A stretch of 64,000 nucleotides of DNA from Clostridiaceae bacterium 14S0207 (GCA_003288255.1 CP026600.1:682001-746000), one strand, 5' to 3'; counted from the first letter of the stretch, positions 8,684 through 18,100 are shown. The notes: generated by a model not told the origin, from the letters alone. Made by a program: numbers and translations.

Positions 8684-9178
8684 ATGTGTACAAAAATATA
8701 CTTTGTTAAACATGGTGAGGTAAATGCTTCAAAAAATAATGTTATAAAAAAACTATCTAAAAAAGGTGAAGAACAAGCTAAAAGAATAGCTAATAGATTT
8801 AAAAATTGCGAAGTATCTAGAATAATTTCAAGTCCATATTTAAGAAGTGTAGAAACAGTTAATGAAATAGCAGAGGATAAAGGTGTAAAGTTAGAATTAG
8901 TTAATGATTTTAATGAAAGAGAAGTATCAGAAAATCAAGATGAGGTTTTAAAGGAAACTCAAAAAAGAAGTGTTGAGGCTATAAATAAAGTGTTAGAAGA
9001 ATCAGTAGATGAAAATGTAATTATATCTACTCATAGTGAAACACTTAAAGGAATATTAAGCTATTTTGATAAAAGTAACAATTATACAGTTACTAAAGAA
9101 GATGCAGATATATTTGAATTGACTTTTGATAATAAAGACTTAAAAAGAATGGAGCATATAAATATTGAAATTAATTAA
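8684..9178 (+). CDS. Histidine phosphatase superfamily (phosphoglycerate mutase-like) protein
   Basis: 164 residues, ribosome site AAGGTGGG. The family layout is seen: N-terminal IYFVKHGEVN (normally RHGE), SSPYLRSVETVNEIAE with the second arginine, and STHSETLKGIL with the second histidine near the C-terminus. The arginine directly before the phosphorylated histidine is replaced by lysine (KHGE), which should weaken phosphate binding. Substrate unknown; broad phosphatase function is inferred from the family only. Single gene with a terminator. Confidence 0.75.
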   Translation: MCTKIYFVKHGEVNASKNNVIKKLSKKGEEQAKRIANRFKNCEVSRIISSPYLRSVETVNEIAEDKGVKLELVNDFNEREVSENQDEVLKETQKRSVEAINKVLEESVDENVIISTHSETLKGILSYFDKSNNYTVTKEDADIFELTFDNKDLKRMEHINIEIN

Positions 9179-9190
9179 TTTTTTATATAA

Positions 9191-9240
9191 GGTAGCATCA
9201 ATTAATGATTTTATATTTTAATTGATGCTATTATTTTATA
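9191..9240. terminator. Bidirectional terminator between converging genes
   Basis: TAGCATCAATT / AATTGATGCTA perfect stem with flanking AT runs; serves the phosphatase-like gene and possibly the aldo/keto reductase gene. Confidence 0.8.
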
Positions 9241-9284
9241 TAAAATTTGATTTATTTTAATATAAAAACAGTATAAGTAGAAGA

Positions 9285-10325
9285 TTAAGTTTCTAAGATA
9301 GTTTTTAAATTTTCTTTTAAATGATCAATTGATTTACTTCCAACCATTGACGCATATATATTTTTGTTACTTATAACATAATTTAAAAGTTTCTTAGGAG
9401 AAGTAGTAGAATTTAAATTTTTACATTGATTTAGCGGGGCACTAATTGTTACATATAATCCTAAGAGCTGAGCAGCTTCCATGAGAGAATAATGTTTATT
9501 TTTTATTAATTGATTTTTTTTAGTACTTGCTGAGGTGTTAAATTTATTATAAGGAACTTGTATAAACTTAAAATGATGATTAGGACCAGCTACTTTTTTT
9601 ACAATATCCATTACTTTATTTAAGGAAATATACCACTTAGAGTCCATATCATCTATAAATGCATACCAAGTTGCCATACCATAAAATTTTATAGTACCTT
9701 TCTTTACTTCCTGTTCATAAAAATAGATAAGTGGTTCTAATTTTGTATAAAAAACATTTTCACCTAAAATATATTTGGATATTTCAGGGTTGTGAATATA
9801 ATGAATATCTATAGTGTCTATACATAAATTTTTTTTGCTTAATTCTATACAGTTTTTATAAAACTTCGGTTCTAAAGTATGTCTATGATTATCTATAATA
9901 TTTACATCTTCTTTATTTAAAATGTTTTTAGGTATTAATATATTATTAAGATAATCTATAGGATGAACTCCTAAGGTATAATCACCATATATTTGACCTC
10001 CCTTTGTAGAAATCACTATTTCTTCACGTTTAATTGCTTTTTCATGTTGTATAAGTTTGACTAGTATTTCACCTATGTCCTTTTCAGAACGCATACCTCT
10101 ATAGTTAATGGCAGTATCTATAAAATTTATTCCATGTATAAGTCCATAAGTTAGAGTTTCCTTATACATATTAGAATGAGAATCAGAAAAGTCGCCTAAA
10201 TGAGTGCCTAGTGCCATGGGTAGAGAATAAAAATTTCTTGTATATTTTACGTGGGATAAAGATATATTATGATTAAAAAAATAATTTTTAGTTTCTTTAA
10301 GTGTAGAAAAGCCTTTAATGTTCAC
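9285..10325 (-). CDS. Aldo/keto reductase
   Basis: 346 residues; minus-strand ribosome site TTAGGGGGT before the ATG. The (beta/alpha)8 reductase family is shown by LPMALGTHLGDFSDSHS near the start, the catalytic Asp-Tyr segment FIDTAINYRGMRSEKDIG, the lysine segment VISTKGGQIYG, the histidine segment IDTIDIHYIHNPE, and a C-terminal VISNKNIYASMVGSKSIDHL. It is longer than a minimal AKR and resembles L-fucose/D-arabinose dehydrogenase-type relatives. It would reduce an aldehyde or ketone with NAD(P)H; substrate not determinable. Monocistronic. Confidence 0.85.
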   Translation of the reverse strand: MNIKGFSTLKETKNYFFNHNISLSHVKYTRNFYSLPMALGTHLGDFSDSHSNMYKETLTYGLIHGINFIDTAINYRGMRSEKDIGEILVKLIQHEKAIKREEIVISTKGGQIYGDYTLGVHPIDYLNNILIPKNILNKEDVNIIDNHRHTLEPKFYKNCIELSKKNLCIDTIDIHYIHNPEISKYILGENVFYTKLEPLIYFYEQEVKKGTIKFYGMATWYAFIDDMDSKWYISLNKVMDIVKKVAGPNHHFKFIQVPYNKFNTSASTKKNQLIKNKHYSLMEAAQLLGLYVTISAPLNQCKNLNSTTSPKKLLNYVISNKNIYASMVGSKSIDHLKENLKTILET

Positions 10326-10573
10326 AAGCAGACCCCCTAATTTTTTATTAACAAATACAAGTAAATTATATACATAAATACTAATAAATTAAAGACTATA
10401 AAAATTTTGTATCAAGAGGTATAATAAAAGTATAAGGATGGCTTATTGCAAGTATAAAAAATATAAAATTATTTTCAAAATTTACAGAAAATTATAAAAA
10501 TAAATAGAAATTCTTTATAAGAAATGATAAAATTATTTATATAAAAGACCTTACGTTAAGAGAGGATAGCCAT

Positions 10574-12166
10574 ATGAAAAAAATAAAGAGAAATAGAAAA
10601 AGAAATATATCATTAGTATTAACCATATTATTTTTGTTTTTAATAATAAATATATTTAACTATATTACTAATTTTAATTTTTATAAAGCAGCGCCTTCTA
10701 AAAAATGGTCTAAAAGTAGAGCTTTAGGAGAAATAAAAGCAACAAGTAATTCTAAAATTGTTCCTGTAGGAAAAAATTATATTATAGCTGCCAACAACGA
10801 TAAGAGCATTAAACTTTTAAAAGTAAATAATAGGGGAGATATATTAGAGAAATGTAAACTAGATATTGACACGGAAATATTAAATAGTTTAGATATCTTA
10901 ACTTTAAAGGATAATAAGGTTTATATTCAGTGGAGTAGTATAAAATTAGAGGGAGTAAAAGTAAATGGTATTGTTTTAGACGATAAATTTAATGTGCTTT
11001 CAAAAAATAATGAAAAAATGATGAAAGATACATCTAGGCTAGATGAAAAATTAATGTTATTTGCCTATAAAGATAAAATTGAAGTTAAAGATATAAATAT
11101 GGGTAAGATTAATACTCTTAAAGTTAATGATCCTGACTTTGTGCGAGGTATTAAATTAAAGGAGAATGAATATTGCATAGTTTATAGAGATAAGGAAAAA
11201 AACTTAATAAAGGTTATGTATAAAGATGGTAACTTTCAAAAGCCAGTTAAAATCTGTACTTTAGTTGAACTTAGTGGAGAGATATTAAAAAATATAACTT
11301 TTGGAACAGATTTGAATCAAGGATATTTAATAATTGAGAAACAAAATAAACAAGGTATAAAAAGTGAGTTGATATCTTTTAATTTAAATGATAAGAAAGA
11401 AGAATTATATAGTACTTTAAAATTAAAAGGTGTATCCAATATAGGAGAAGTAGTTTTTAATAAAGTGAAGGATAATAAGGCTTACTTTTTAGCTGTTGGA
11501 GATAGACGAATCGGCGTTAAGAAAACCTTTAATGATGTATTTGAATTCTATATACAAAATAATCAACCAGTATTAGGGGATTTTATTTCTAGGTCACCAG
11601 AATTAGTAGCATTTGAGGGGGCAGTAGATGATATAGTAATTTATAGTGAATATGACCCTGATAAGGGAGAGTATAGTTTAAGGTTTACATCAAGCAATGA
11701 AGAGTTTAAAAAAGAAAATAATAGGCCTAAAAATAAAGAAAGAAAACAAGCTTTATTAGAAACTATTGAGATAGCTATATATGGTATAGCATATACTTTT
11801 ATATTAGGATTAAAATGGATTTTACCAGATGTCTTAATATTAACAGTTTTAAGTTTTATTCAAGACAGACTTTCAAAAAAGGGAAAAGTTATTACATTTA
11901 CTATTTTAGCCTTTATAATATCTACCTTTAAATCTATGAATATTTATCAAATAGTTTATACAAACCCTATAGCATATTTACCTAAGGCTTTGTCCTATAG
12001 TTTTATAGGAATGGGTATAAGTATATTAATAAGTATAATATGTTATATATATGCTTACTTATTTTATAAGGAAGATATGGATAGTATGTATGTAATGATA
12101 TTTTCACCTTTCTTAGTGTTGGATTCTATCTTAACATTTATTTTATTTGCACAATATTTACTATAA
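10574..12166 (+). CDS. Large membrane protein with extracytoplasmic beta-rich domain, unknown function
   Basis: 530 residues. One hydrophobic segment near the N-terminus (about 13-33) is followed by about 350 residues of strand-rich sequence with repeated short blocks reminiscent of a beta-propeller (VNNRGDILEKCKLD, LNDKKEELYS, FNKVKDNKAYFLAVGD), then about five membrane helices at the C-terminus (about 392-530). The layout suggests an extracellular sensor-like domain held by membrane helices. No catalytic motif and no family recognised. Ribosome site AGAGAGG is upstream of the ATG. Stand-alone gene with a strong terminator. Confidence 0.6.
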   Translation: MKKIKRNRKRNISLVLTILFLFLIINIFNYITNFNFYKAAPSKKWSKSRALGEIKATSNSKIVPVGKNYIIAANNDKSIKLLKVNNRGDILEKCKLDIDTEILNSLDILTLKDNKVYIQWSSIKLEGVKVNGIVLDDKFNVLSKNNEKMMKDTSRLDEKLMLFAYKDKIEVKDINMGKINTLKVNDPDFVRGIKLKENEYCIVYRDKEKNLIKVMYKDGNFQKPVKICTLVELSGEILKNITFGTDLNQGYLIIEKQNKQGIKSELISFNLNDKKEELYSTLKLKGVSNIGEVVFNKVKDNKAYFLAVGDRRIGVKKTFNDVFEFYIQNNQPVLGDFISRSPELVAFEGAVDDIVIYSEYDPDKGEYSLRFTSSNEEFKKENNRPKNKERKQALLETIEIAIYGIAYTFILGLKWILPDVLILTVLSFIQDRLSKKGKVITFTILAFIISTFKSMNIYQIVYTNPIAYLPKALSYSFIGMGISILISIICYIYAYLFYKEDMDSMYVMIFSPFLVLDSILTFILFAQYLL

Positions 12167-12181
12167 AAAGTTTCGTAAAAG

Positions 12182-12228
12182 ACTATCTTGATTTAAAGTA
12201 AGTTTTTAAATCAAGATAGTTTTTATTT
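12182..12228 (+). terminator. Intrinsic terminator
   Basis: Perfect 16-bp stem ACTATCTTGATTTAAA / TTTAAATCAAGATAGT followed by TTTTATTTTT. Confidence 0.92.
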
Positions 12229-12320
12229 TTAAAATCAGTTTGAAGATTCATACTATTTATGATAATGTAAAATTAGGTAGTTTTAATTAAAAAAAGTTAA
12301 GTTACTTGGGGGATAAGAAC

Positions 12321-13418
12321 ATGAAAAAGAAGAAACTAGATGATATAACTATATTAAGGGTTATAGGGATATTATTGGTAGTGTTGGCACATGCAACGCA
12401 CGCATATACATCGGGGTGGGTATATGAAACTCATGTAAAGTCTTCATTTTTCAGAAGGTTAACTTTATATGTTTATAGTTTTCATATGCCCTTATTTCTT
12501 TTTATATCAGGGGCAGTATATTACTTTTGCAGAAAAGAATTAGAAAAATATAATGATTTTAAGGCATTTGCATGGAATAAAATTAAAAGATTAGTAGTGC
12601 CATATATATTTGTAGGAAGTGTTTACTTAGTACCTATAAGATTAAAACTAGGAATAAATCTTTATCCAGGAATTACTTATGGAGGAGCTATATTTAATCA
12701 GATATTAAGAGTACAAATTCCAGGGGGATTATGGTATGTAGTCATGCTTTTTAATATATTTATTGTTTTTAGGTTGTTTGAAAAACTTATTGATGCCAAT
12801 CCAATAATTACAAATCTAATTATTTTTTCATTTTTATATTATTGGTCACCTAAAATAACAAATCAGTATCAGATAAGTAGAACTTGTTTTCATATTATAT
12901 ATTTTTATTTGGGATATTTATTTCAACAATATAAAAATCAAATTATTGAAAAACTTAAAATGTTAAAATATCCATTTTGGATTTTATTTATAACACATTT
13001 TTGTTTATTTACTTTTATGAGAAAATGTCTAAGAGTACCATATCCATATTTCTTATGGAGGATGTTAAATCTTTCTGTTAGAATAATAGTTCCCGTATTA
13101 GGAATAGGATATTGTTATTTTGCAGTATTATGGATTTTGAATAAAATACCTAAGATTACTGAAAATAAGATTATTAAAGTTTTAGATAAAAATAATTTTA
13201 TAATTTATTTATTTCATGAACCAATTATATATTGTATTTTATATAAATTATATGATAGTTCAATGAAACCAATTATATTAGTAAATATATGTTTTTGGGT
13301 AAGTCTTTTAGGGTCATTGATTTTAGCCTTTATAATTAACAAAAGTATAATTTTGCGTTTTTTAACAGGAAATAAATTTAAGAAAAATATCTTGAATAAA
13401 AGGTTTATTAATACTTAA
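12321..13418 (+). CDS. Acyltransferase-3 family membrane protein (O-acetyltransferase-like)
   Basis: 365 residues starting at ATG 12321 after GGGGGAT. The product shows the family start ITILRVIGILLVVLAHATHA with the R-x10-H motif on the first helix, FHMPLFLFISGAVYYF in helix two, and IIYLFHEPIIY near the C-terminus, with about ten transmembrane segments. Family members transfer acetyl or other acyl groups onto extracytoplasmic sugars of cell-wall or capsular polymers. The neighbours do not reveal the acceptor. Confidence 0.85.
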   Translation: MKKKKLDDITILRVIGILLVVLAHATHAYTSGWVYETHVKSSFFRRLTLYVYSFHMPLFLFISGAVYYFCRKELEKYNDFKAFAWNKIKRLVVPYIFVGSVYLVPIRLKLGINLYPGITYGGAIFNQILRVQIPGGLWYVVMLFNIFIVFRLFEKLIDANPIITNLIIFSFLYYWSPKITNQYQISRTCFHIIYFYLGYLFQQYKNQIIEKLKMLKYPFWILFITHFCLFTFMRKCLRVPYPYFLWRMLNLSVRIIVPVLGIGYCYFAVLWILNKIPKITENKIIKVLDKNNFIIYLFHEPIIYCILYKLYDSSMKPIILVNICFWVSLLGSLILAFIINKSIILRFLTGNKFKKNILNKRFINT

Positions 13419-13424
13419 ATAAAA

Positions 13425-13472
13425 AAAAGACATAAATTAAGTTGAATATACTTACTTTATGTCTTTTTATTT
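13425..13472 (+). terminator. Intrinsic terminator
   Basis: AAAAAGACATAAA pairs with TTTATGTCTTTTT, extended by TAAG/CTTA near the loop, followed by ATTTT. Confidence 0.85.
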
Positions 13473-13504
13473 TGGAGAAGTTAGTTTATATAGAAATATA
13501 AAAA

Positions 13505-13546
13505 GATTCGACCAATTAATAAAGGTCTTTCTTAATTGGTCGAATT
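13505..13546 (+). promoter_or_regulatory. Strong hairpin in the leader of the chemoreceptor gene
   Basis: 13505-13519 pairs with 13532-13546 (14 Watson-Crick pairs plus one G-T), loop 12 nt. It is not followed by a T run, so it is not an ordinary terminator. It lies about 40 bases before the ATG of the chemoreceptor gene. Confidence 0.55.
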
Positions 13547-13584
13547 TACTAATGGATAGAAAAAAAATAAACTTAGGAGGAAAT

Positions 13585-15672
13585 ATGAAAAAAAGTACAG
13601 GAATACAGAAAAGACTTCTATTTTCACATGTAATATTAACAGTTGCAATTTTGCTTGTTTTTGGCACTTTCATTTATTTAAAAATGGCAAGCTATACTGA
13701 AGAACAGTATAATCAATTTGTATCTAAAGATATTATGGAAATAGATAGAGGGATAATTAACTATATTGATGCTATGAAAGAAAATGTAAAAATGTTGTCT
13801 ACTTCTGAATTAACTAAACAAATAGATTCAAGGATAACATCTTATGTAAAAGGTAAGGGAAAAGAAAGTATAATAAAAATGGAACCTTTAAAAGCAAATG
13901 CTTATGAGGCAAGCCTTTATAAAAGTTTTCAAAACTATGTAGATAATCATGAAGATATTCAAAATGTTTTTGTGGGAGTAGAAGAAAATGGAGGATTTTT
14001 AGAATATCCTGCTATAGATAGAAAAGTAGGTTATGATTCTAGAAAAAGAGATTGGTATAAAAAAATCTTAAATAATCCAAGAAAAATTATTGTATCTGAT
14101 GCACGTAAAAGCATAGATGGAGATTTAAGCATTAACTTTCTAGCCCCTATAAAGTTAAAGGATAAACTTAGAGGGGTAATGGGAATGAGTATGACTCTTG
14201 ATGATTTAGCCCAAATGGATAAGGAAATAAAAATAGGAAATAGAGGGTATTTGGTTATTGTAGATAAAAAAGGTACAATTTTGGCCAATCCTAAGGATGG
14301 AAGTACCGTTTTTAAAAATATAAAACAATTAGGAATTAAAGGTTTAGAAAATCTAAATAATTTAAAAAGTGATAATGATATGAGTTCAAAAGATAAACAA
14401 GGTAATAAATACTTAGTTAGAGCTTATAAAAGTAAAAATAAAGATTTGGGATGGACTTATCTAACTTTTGTAGATAATAGTGAGTTAAGAGAAAAGGTAA
14501 ATTTTATAGGAAGATCCAATTTAAAGTTATCTATAGTGTTTATATTTTTTAGTATATTAGTTGCTTATATTATAGCTAATAAAATTTCCAAACCCATAAA
14601 AGTTGTAGCAGAGGAAATTAAAACTTTTGGTACAGGAGATTTTTCAGGAAAAATTGATAATAGCTATTTAAATGTAAAAAATGAAATTGGAGAAATGGCT
14701 ATAGCAACGGAAAATATGAAAAATCATATAGGCAGTATGCTTTTAAATGTTAAAGATAGTTTTAATTTGATTCATAATAAAGCATATTATTTAAATTCTG
14801 CTGTGGAAGAAATGAATATGTCGTCTATAGAAGTTAATAGTGCTACACAAGAAGTTACAAAGGGTATAGTTAATCAAACTGAACAATTAGAAGAGATTAA
14901 AAGAGTAGCCTATAATTTAGAAGAATCTTTAGAGGCCATGATTAATTTATTATCAAATGTAAACACCAAAGTAAACGGTATAGAGAGTTTAGCTAACAGA
15001 AGTAATGGAGATATGGTTAACTTAGCTCAAAGCGTTAAAAATATTGAAAAGATATTTTCTTATTTTACTAGCAAAATTGATAATTTAAACGGTAAAATAA
15101 CCCAAATTGATAAAATGACAAATTTAATAAATGCAATTTCAGAACAAACTAATTTATTGGCATTAAATGCAGCTATAGAATCAGCTAGGGCTGGAGAGGC
15201 AGGCAAAGGTTTTTCAGTTGTTGCAGATGAAGTTAGAAAGCTATCTGAACAAACAAAAGCTTCAGCAGATAATATAAATAATCTTATCCAAGAGATAGTA
15301 ACTGAAACATCTGATATAATAAAAAGTACTCAACATTTAGATAAACAATTAGAAGTACAAGATGAACATATAACAAAAGGAATATCTTCTTTTAATAATA
15401 TAGTTGGATCAGTACAAGAAGTAGTTCCTTCTATAAGAAATTTAAATGAGTTTGTGCAAAAGATTACTGATGAAAATCTAGTTGTCATGAGTAAAGTTGA
15501 AAATTCTTCTGCTTCAGCTCAAGAAATTTCAGCATTATCTGAGGAAATATCAGCTTCTACTGAAGCAATGAGAAATGTTGTGGAAAATGTCTCAAAGGCA
15601 TCAGAAGAATTAGATATTTTAACTGTAGATTTTCAAAAAGAAATTAATAAATTTAAGTTAGAAGATAATTAA
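13585..15672 (+). CDS. Methyl-accepting chemotaxis protein with extracellular Cache domain
   Basis: 695 residues from ATG 13585, which follows TTAGGAGG; an open frame extends upstream through a terminator and hairpin and is not translated. Order: transmembrane helix about 15-35; periplasm-equivalent dCache-type sensor domain with the typical [12 protein letters not shown] and [12 protein letters not shown] segments; second helix about 317-333; HAMP; then a long cytoplasmic coiled coil with the conserved hairpin tip [20 protein letters not shown] and [19 protein letters not shown]. It senses a small ligand and controls CheA. No che genes are adjacent, as is usual for orphan receptors. Confidence 0.95.
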   Translation: MKKSTGIQKRLLFSHVILTVAILLVFGTFIYLKMASYTEEQYNQFVSKDIMEIDRGIINYIDAMKENVKMLSTSELTKQIDSRITSYVKGKGKESIIKMEPLKANAYEASLYKSFQNYVDNHEDIQNVFVGVEENGGFLEYPAIDRKVGYDSRKRDWYKKILNNPRKIIVSDARKSIDGDLSINFLAPIKLKDKLRGVMGMSMTLDDLAQMDKEIKIGNRGYLVIVDKKGTILANPKDGSTVFKNIKQLGIKGLENLNNLKSDNDMSSKDKQGNKYLVRAYKSKNKDLGWTYLTFVDNSELREKVNFIGRSNLKLSIVFIFFSILVAYIIANKISKPIKVVAEEIKTFGTGDFSGKIDNSYLNVKNEIGEMAIATENMKNHIGSMLLNVKDSFNLIHNKAYYLNSAVEEMNMSSIEVNSATQEVTKGIVNQTEQLEEIKRVAYNLEESLEAMINLLSNVNTKVNGIESLANRSNGDMVNLAQSVKNIEKIFSYFTSKIDNLNGKITQIDKMTNLINAISEQTNLLALNAAIESARAGEAGKGFSVVADEVRKLSEQTKASADNINNLIQEIVTETSDIIKSTQHLDKQLEVQDEHITKGISSFNNIVGSVQEVVPSIRNLNEFVQKITDENLVVMSKVENSSASAQEISALSEEISASTEAMRNVVENVSKASEELDILTVDFQKEINKFKLEDN

Positions 15673-15710
15673 TAAATAAGTTTGAATTAACTTATAATAT
15701 ATAGTAAATT

Positions 15711-15750
15711 AAAATCCAAGTAATTATAAAAGCTTGGATTTTAATTTTAT
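15711..15750 (+). terminator. Intrinsic terminator
   Basis: AAAATCCAAG / CTTGGATTTT with a 12-nt loop, followed by AATTTTAT. Confidence 0.8.
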
Positions 15751-15842
15751 AAAGAAAAAAGAAATGATTTTTAATTACATTTGTAATTTGGTATAATGTT
15801 TAAAGAACTTACAAATTAATTTTTAAAGGTTGGTGAGAATTC

Positions 15843-16313
15843 ATGGCAAAGAAAAAGAAAGAAGGGACTTTAGCAGAAAATAGAAAGGCCTTTCATGATT
15901 ACTTTATAGAAGAAACTTATGAAGCAGGTATATCACTTGTAGGAACAGAAGTTAAATCTATAAGAGCTGGAAAAGCTAATTTAAAAGATAGTTATGCATA
16001 CATTAAAGATAGAGAAGTTTTTGTTAGTAATATGCATGTAAGTCCTTATGAACAAGGAAATATTTTTAATAGAGATCCATTAAGAGATAGAAAACTTCTA
16101 CTTCATAAAAATGAGATTTTTAAACTTATAGGGTATACATCTCAAGAAGGATATACATTAGTGCCACTAGCTCTTTATTTAGTAAGAGGAAGAGTTAAAG
16201 TAAAACTAGGCGTAGCAAAGGGTAAACACAATTATGATAAGAGAGAAGCATTAAAAGAAAAAGCTGCTAAAAGAGATATAGAAAAACAATTAAAGAATTC
16301 TATGAAATACTAG
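15843..16313 (+). CDS. smpB: SsrA-binding protein SmpB
   Basis: 156 residues, typical length. Diagnostic segments: [40 protein letters not shown], the [12 protein letters not shown] strand, [20 protein letters not shown], and the basic C-terminal tail [16 protein letters not shown]. SmpB binds the tRNA-like domain of tmRNA and delivers it to stalled ribosomes. It lies 200 bases upstream of ssrA, the usual clostridial order. Ribosome site GGTTGGTGAG. Confidence 0.98.
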   Translation: MAKKKKEGTLAENRKAFHDYFIEETYEAGISLVGTEVKSIRAGKANLKDSYAYIKDREVFVSNMHVSPYEQGNIFNRDPLRDRKLLLHKNEIFKLIGYTSQEGYTLVPLALYLVRGRVKVKLGVAKGKHNYDKREALKEKAAKRDIEKQLKNSMKY

Positions 16314-16327
16314 AATAAAATTAACTC

Positions 16328-16356
16328 TTGAATTACTATTAAATATGCTGTATTAT
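16328..16356 (+). promoter_or_regulatory. Candidate promoter for ssrA
   Basis: TTGAAT (16328-16333), 17-base spacer, TATTAT (16351-16356). Transcription would start about 150 bases before the mature 5' end, implying 5' processing of the tmRNA precursor. The intervening leader contains TTTGTG/CACAAA pairings and a CCTTGAAAATTG segment like the anti-termination/spacer sequence of clostridial rRNA operons. Confidence 0.5.
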
Positions 16357-16513
16357 AATTAGTGAACCTTAGAAATAAGGAAAGCTTAATATAGTCTGTG
16401 CATTAAAAACACAAGGAAATGATTTGTGTAATAAAGCACAAAATTTTACCTTGAAAATTGAATAATAGTGGAGTGCCTTCAAATAAACGAAGTGCCAACC
16501 TCTCATATAACAT

Positions 16514-17143
16514 GGGGGCGTACTTGGTTTCGACGGGGGTAAGTAGCGTTTAGTAAGCGAGCCGAGGCAATTCTGGGACCTCGTAAATCACCTAGAAACT
16601 TAAAGATAAACGCAGACGAAAATTTTGCATTAGCAGCCTAATATAGCTGCTCGTCCTACCTGGGAGTCCCATGGCCTAGGATAGGGCGTCAATTAGTGGG
16701 GAACCGAGCTTAGCAAAGCTTTGAGCTAAGAACGGAACTTATGAAGCTACTAAATCTAGAAGCCAGTCTATGGGCGTCTAGAGGAGGGAATGTCAAAACA
16801 TAGAATGCGCTCGGAGAAAGCTAGATGGGACTATCTTCGGACAGGGGTTCGATTCAAAAGAGTCGCCTTAAGAAGTGATTCTTAAGTGAAAACTTGGCTT
16901 TATCGGTGAAACCGTAACACGTAGTGGTGATGGCAATACCGAGTGGTATGTGAAGAAATTCAACAGCCATGTATCGACTTATAGGCTTCTAAATCTGAAA
17001 AGATATGAAGTACTAGGATAGAAGTTATAAAAACAAAAATACAACTTCTATAACACGCCAAGAGAGTTATTATTTTATAATAACTCTAAGATATAGTCAG
17101 TGCTATTAGAAATAATAGAATAAACGTCCCCTCGCCTCCACCA
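16514..17143 (+). ncRNA. ssrA: tmRNA (ssrA), interrupted by a group I intron in the T-loop
   Basis: Mature 5' end GGGGGCGTACTTGGTTTCGAC at 16514; 3' end CGCCTCCACCA at 17133-17143, giving the acceptor pairing GGGGGCG/CGCCTCC with encoded CCA. The tag frame runs from GCA at 16612 to TAA at 16639-16641 and encodes ADENFALAA. Four-pseudoknot-type sequence follows. The gene spans 630 bases, far above the usual 350-360, because the T-loop is split: exon 1 ends CAGGGGTTCGAT at 16853 and exon 2 starts TCCCCTCGCC at 17127. Joining them gives the normal T arm GGGG-TTCGATT-CCCC and a mature RNA of 357 nt. Confidence 0.95.
16854..17126 (+). mobile_element. ORF-less group I intron (273 nt) in the tmRNA T-loop
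   Basis: 5' splice site follows a U (CGAT|) that can pair with G of GUCG at 16862-16865, giving a P1 of C-G, G-C, A-U and the obligatory U-G. The intron ends in G (TAAACG, 17126). P2: CTTAAGAA/TTCTTAAG at 16867-16886. P7: GACTTAT at 16976-16982 with ATAGTC inside the hallmark AAGATATAGTC at 17088-17098, leaving a bulge. P8: perfect 11-bp hairpin 17063-17087. A further 9-bp stem pairs 17018-17026 with 17043-17051, and a P9-like hairpin lies at 17102-17116. No homing endonuclease is encoded. Subgroup is not assigned. Confidence 0.88.
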
Positions 17144-17170
17144 AATAATCAATGAAATATTGATACAATT

Positions 17171-17207
17171 AAAAGCTCTTGATTTCAAGAGCTTTTAGTG
17201 TTTTTTG
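17171..17207 (+). terminator. Intrinsic terminator of ssrA
   Basis: AAAAGCTCTTG / CAAGAGCTTTT perfect stem with a 4-nt loop, followed by AGTGTTTTTT. Confidence 0.92.
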
Positions 17208-17270
17208 TAACAAATCTTAGTGGGATATTTTAAGTTTTGAGTTCGAAATTGTAGACTTTTATATTAGAGG

Positions 17271-17307
17271 TGCACACCCTAGGTGCAAATTTTCAAAGGG
17301 GTGTGCA
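17271..17307. repeat. GC-rich inverted repeat downstream of ssrA
   Basis: TGCACACCC (17271-17279) and GGGTGTGCA (17299-17307) form a perfect 9-bp inverted repeat with a 19-nt loop. It is unusually GC-rich for the region and lies between ssrA and an integrase-like remnant. Could be a recombination site arm or a regulatory hairpin. Confidence 0.4.
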
Positions 17308-17392
17308 TAATTTAGCGGAAATAAAAAAAGATGTTAATATTAATATAGTATATTTTAAAAATTTTCGAATTTAATAAGGAGGAGTAAAAATA

Positions 17393-17617
17393 ATGGCTAT
17401 TACAATTGAAAAAGTTAGTGATAACTATATAATGGTAAGCTTTAATTATAGCTATGATAATGTTTCGGCAATTAAAAAAATAGAAGGCAGTAGATGGAAT
17501 GAAGCAAAGAAAGCATGGATAGTACCAAATACCAATAAATCTCTACATGCAATATCTGTAGCTTTTTGTGACGAAGATATTATATTTGATTCATCAATTA
17601 ATTTGTTTGATTTATAG
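17393..17617 (+). CDS. Short protein resembling the N-terminal domain of clostridial integrases; probable remnant
   Basis: 74 residues with an excellent ribosome site (AAGGAGGAG). The pattern VSFNYSYDNVSAIKKIEGSR followed by WNEAKKAWIVPNT (W-N-x-x-x-K-x-W-x-x-P) is one I associate with a small N-terminal domain placed before the SAM-like and catalytic domains of some clostridial tyrosine recombinases and with HARP-like DNA-binding modules. No catalytic domain follows; the frame ends and the next 130 bases look decayed. Its place just 3' of ssrA, a classic integration hot spot, suits a deleted integrase. It could instead be a free-standing small DNA-binding protein. Confidence 0.45.
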   Translation: MAITIEKVSDNYIMVSFNYSYDNVSAIKKIEGSRWNEAKKAWIVPNTNKSLHAISVAFCDEDIIFDSSINLFDL

Positions 17618-17753
17618 TTGTTGGTTTGTAAATTTCCTATATTTAAGGAATGAAATATGTTTTTGTAACCAATCCTTATAATCGTGGAATGTTGGGTAAG
17701 TTAAGATTATGTGGAGGTGGTAGGGACAGTGGATATGTTTCCACACACGGGGC

Positions 17754-18010
17754 AAGACAAGTCAAGAAATATTTCTTAAAATAGTAGGTGGGGCATAGTT
17801 AGAAGAAATCAGCAAGGGAAAATACTAAAAGAATTTTGGGATATAATAAGGACAAAGATGAAAATTTGATTATAAAGGAATAATAAGCAAAAGTTTCAAG
17901 AAGAATATATAGCCATTATCAAAAATATACAGGAGATGCACTTCTCCAAAAGACCATAACAACAGACTTTCTAACACATAAAAGAGTAAAAAATAGAGGG
18001 GAGGTTCAGC
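17754..18010 (+). pseudogene. Large serine recombinase, decayed middle part (upstream of IS insertion)
   Basis: Fragments of a TndX/TnpX-type large serine recombinase in shifting frames. About 17754-17800 reads KSRNIS*NSRWGIVRRNQQG, matching the family 'ESRSISENVKWG' segment. About 17842-17882 reads RILGYNKDKDENLIIKE** with two stops. 17890-18010 reads AKVSRRIYS then HYQKYTGDALLQKTITTDF and LTHKRVKNRGEVQ. About 35 residues of the usual recombinase domain are missing between RRIYS and YTGDALLQ. The catalytic N-terminal domain is not found. The frame resumes exactly across the IS at 19680. Confidence 0.8.
18001..18010. repeat. Target-site duplication, left copy
   Basis: GAGGTTCAGC immediately left of the IS; identical copy at 19670-19679. 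Confidence 0.9.
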
Positions 18011-18060
18011 CAATGTCATTAAGTTAGCATTTGGTCAATAGACTAAGCTCTAAATTGAAA

Positions 18061-18100
18061 GTGGAAGAACTCTTTAATGGAATAGTTCTTCCACTTTTTT
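18061..18100. terminator. Hairpin near the transposase-distal IS end
   Basis: GTGGAAGAACT pairs with AGTTCTTCCAC, followed on the plus strand by a T run. It may block transcription entering or leaving the element. Confidence 0.7.

Noticed and set aside
16842-17143. Direct duplication of the ssrA 3' end as an att site
   Set aside because: I found no second copy of TTCGATTCCCCTCGCC or the CCA end to the right of ssrA in this window.
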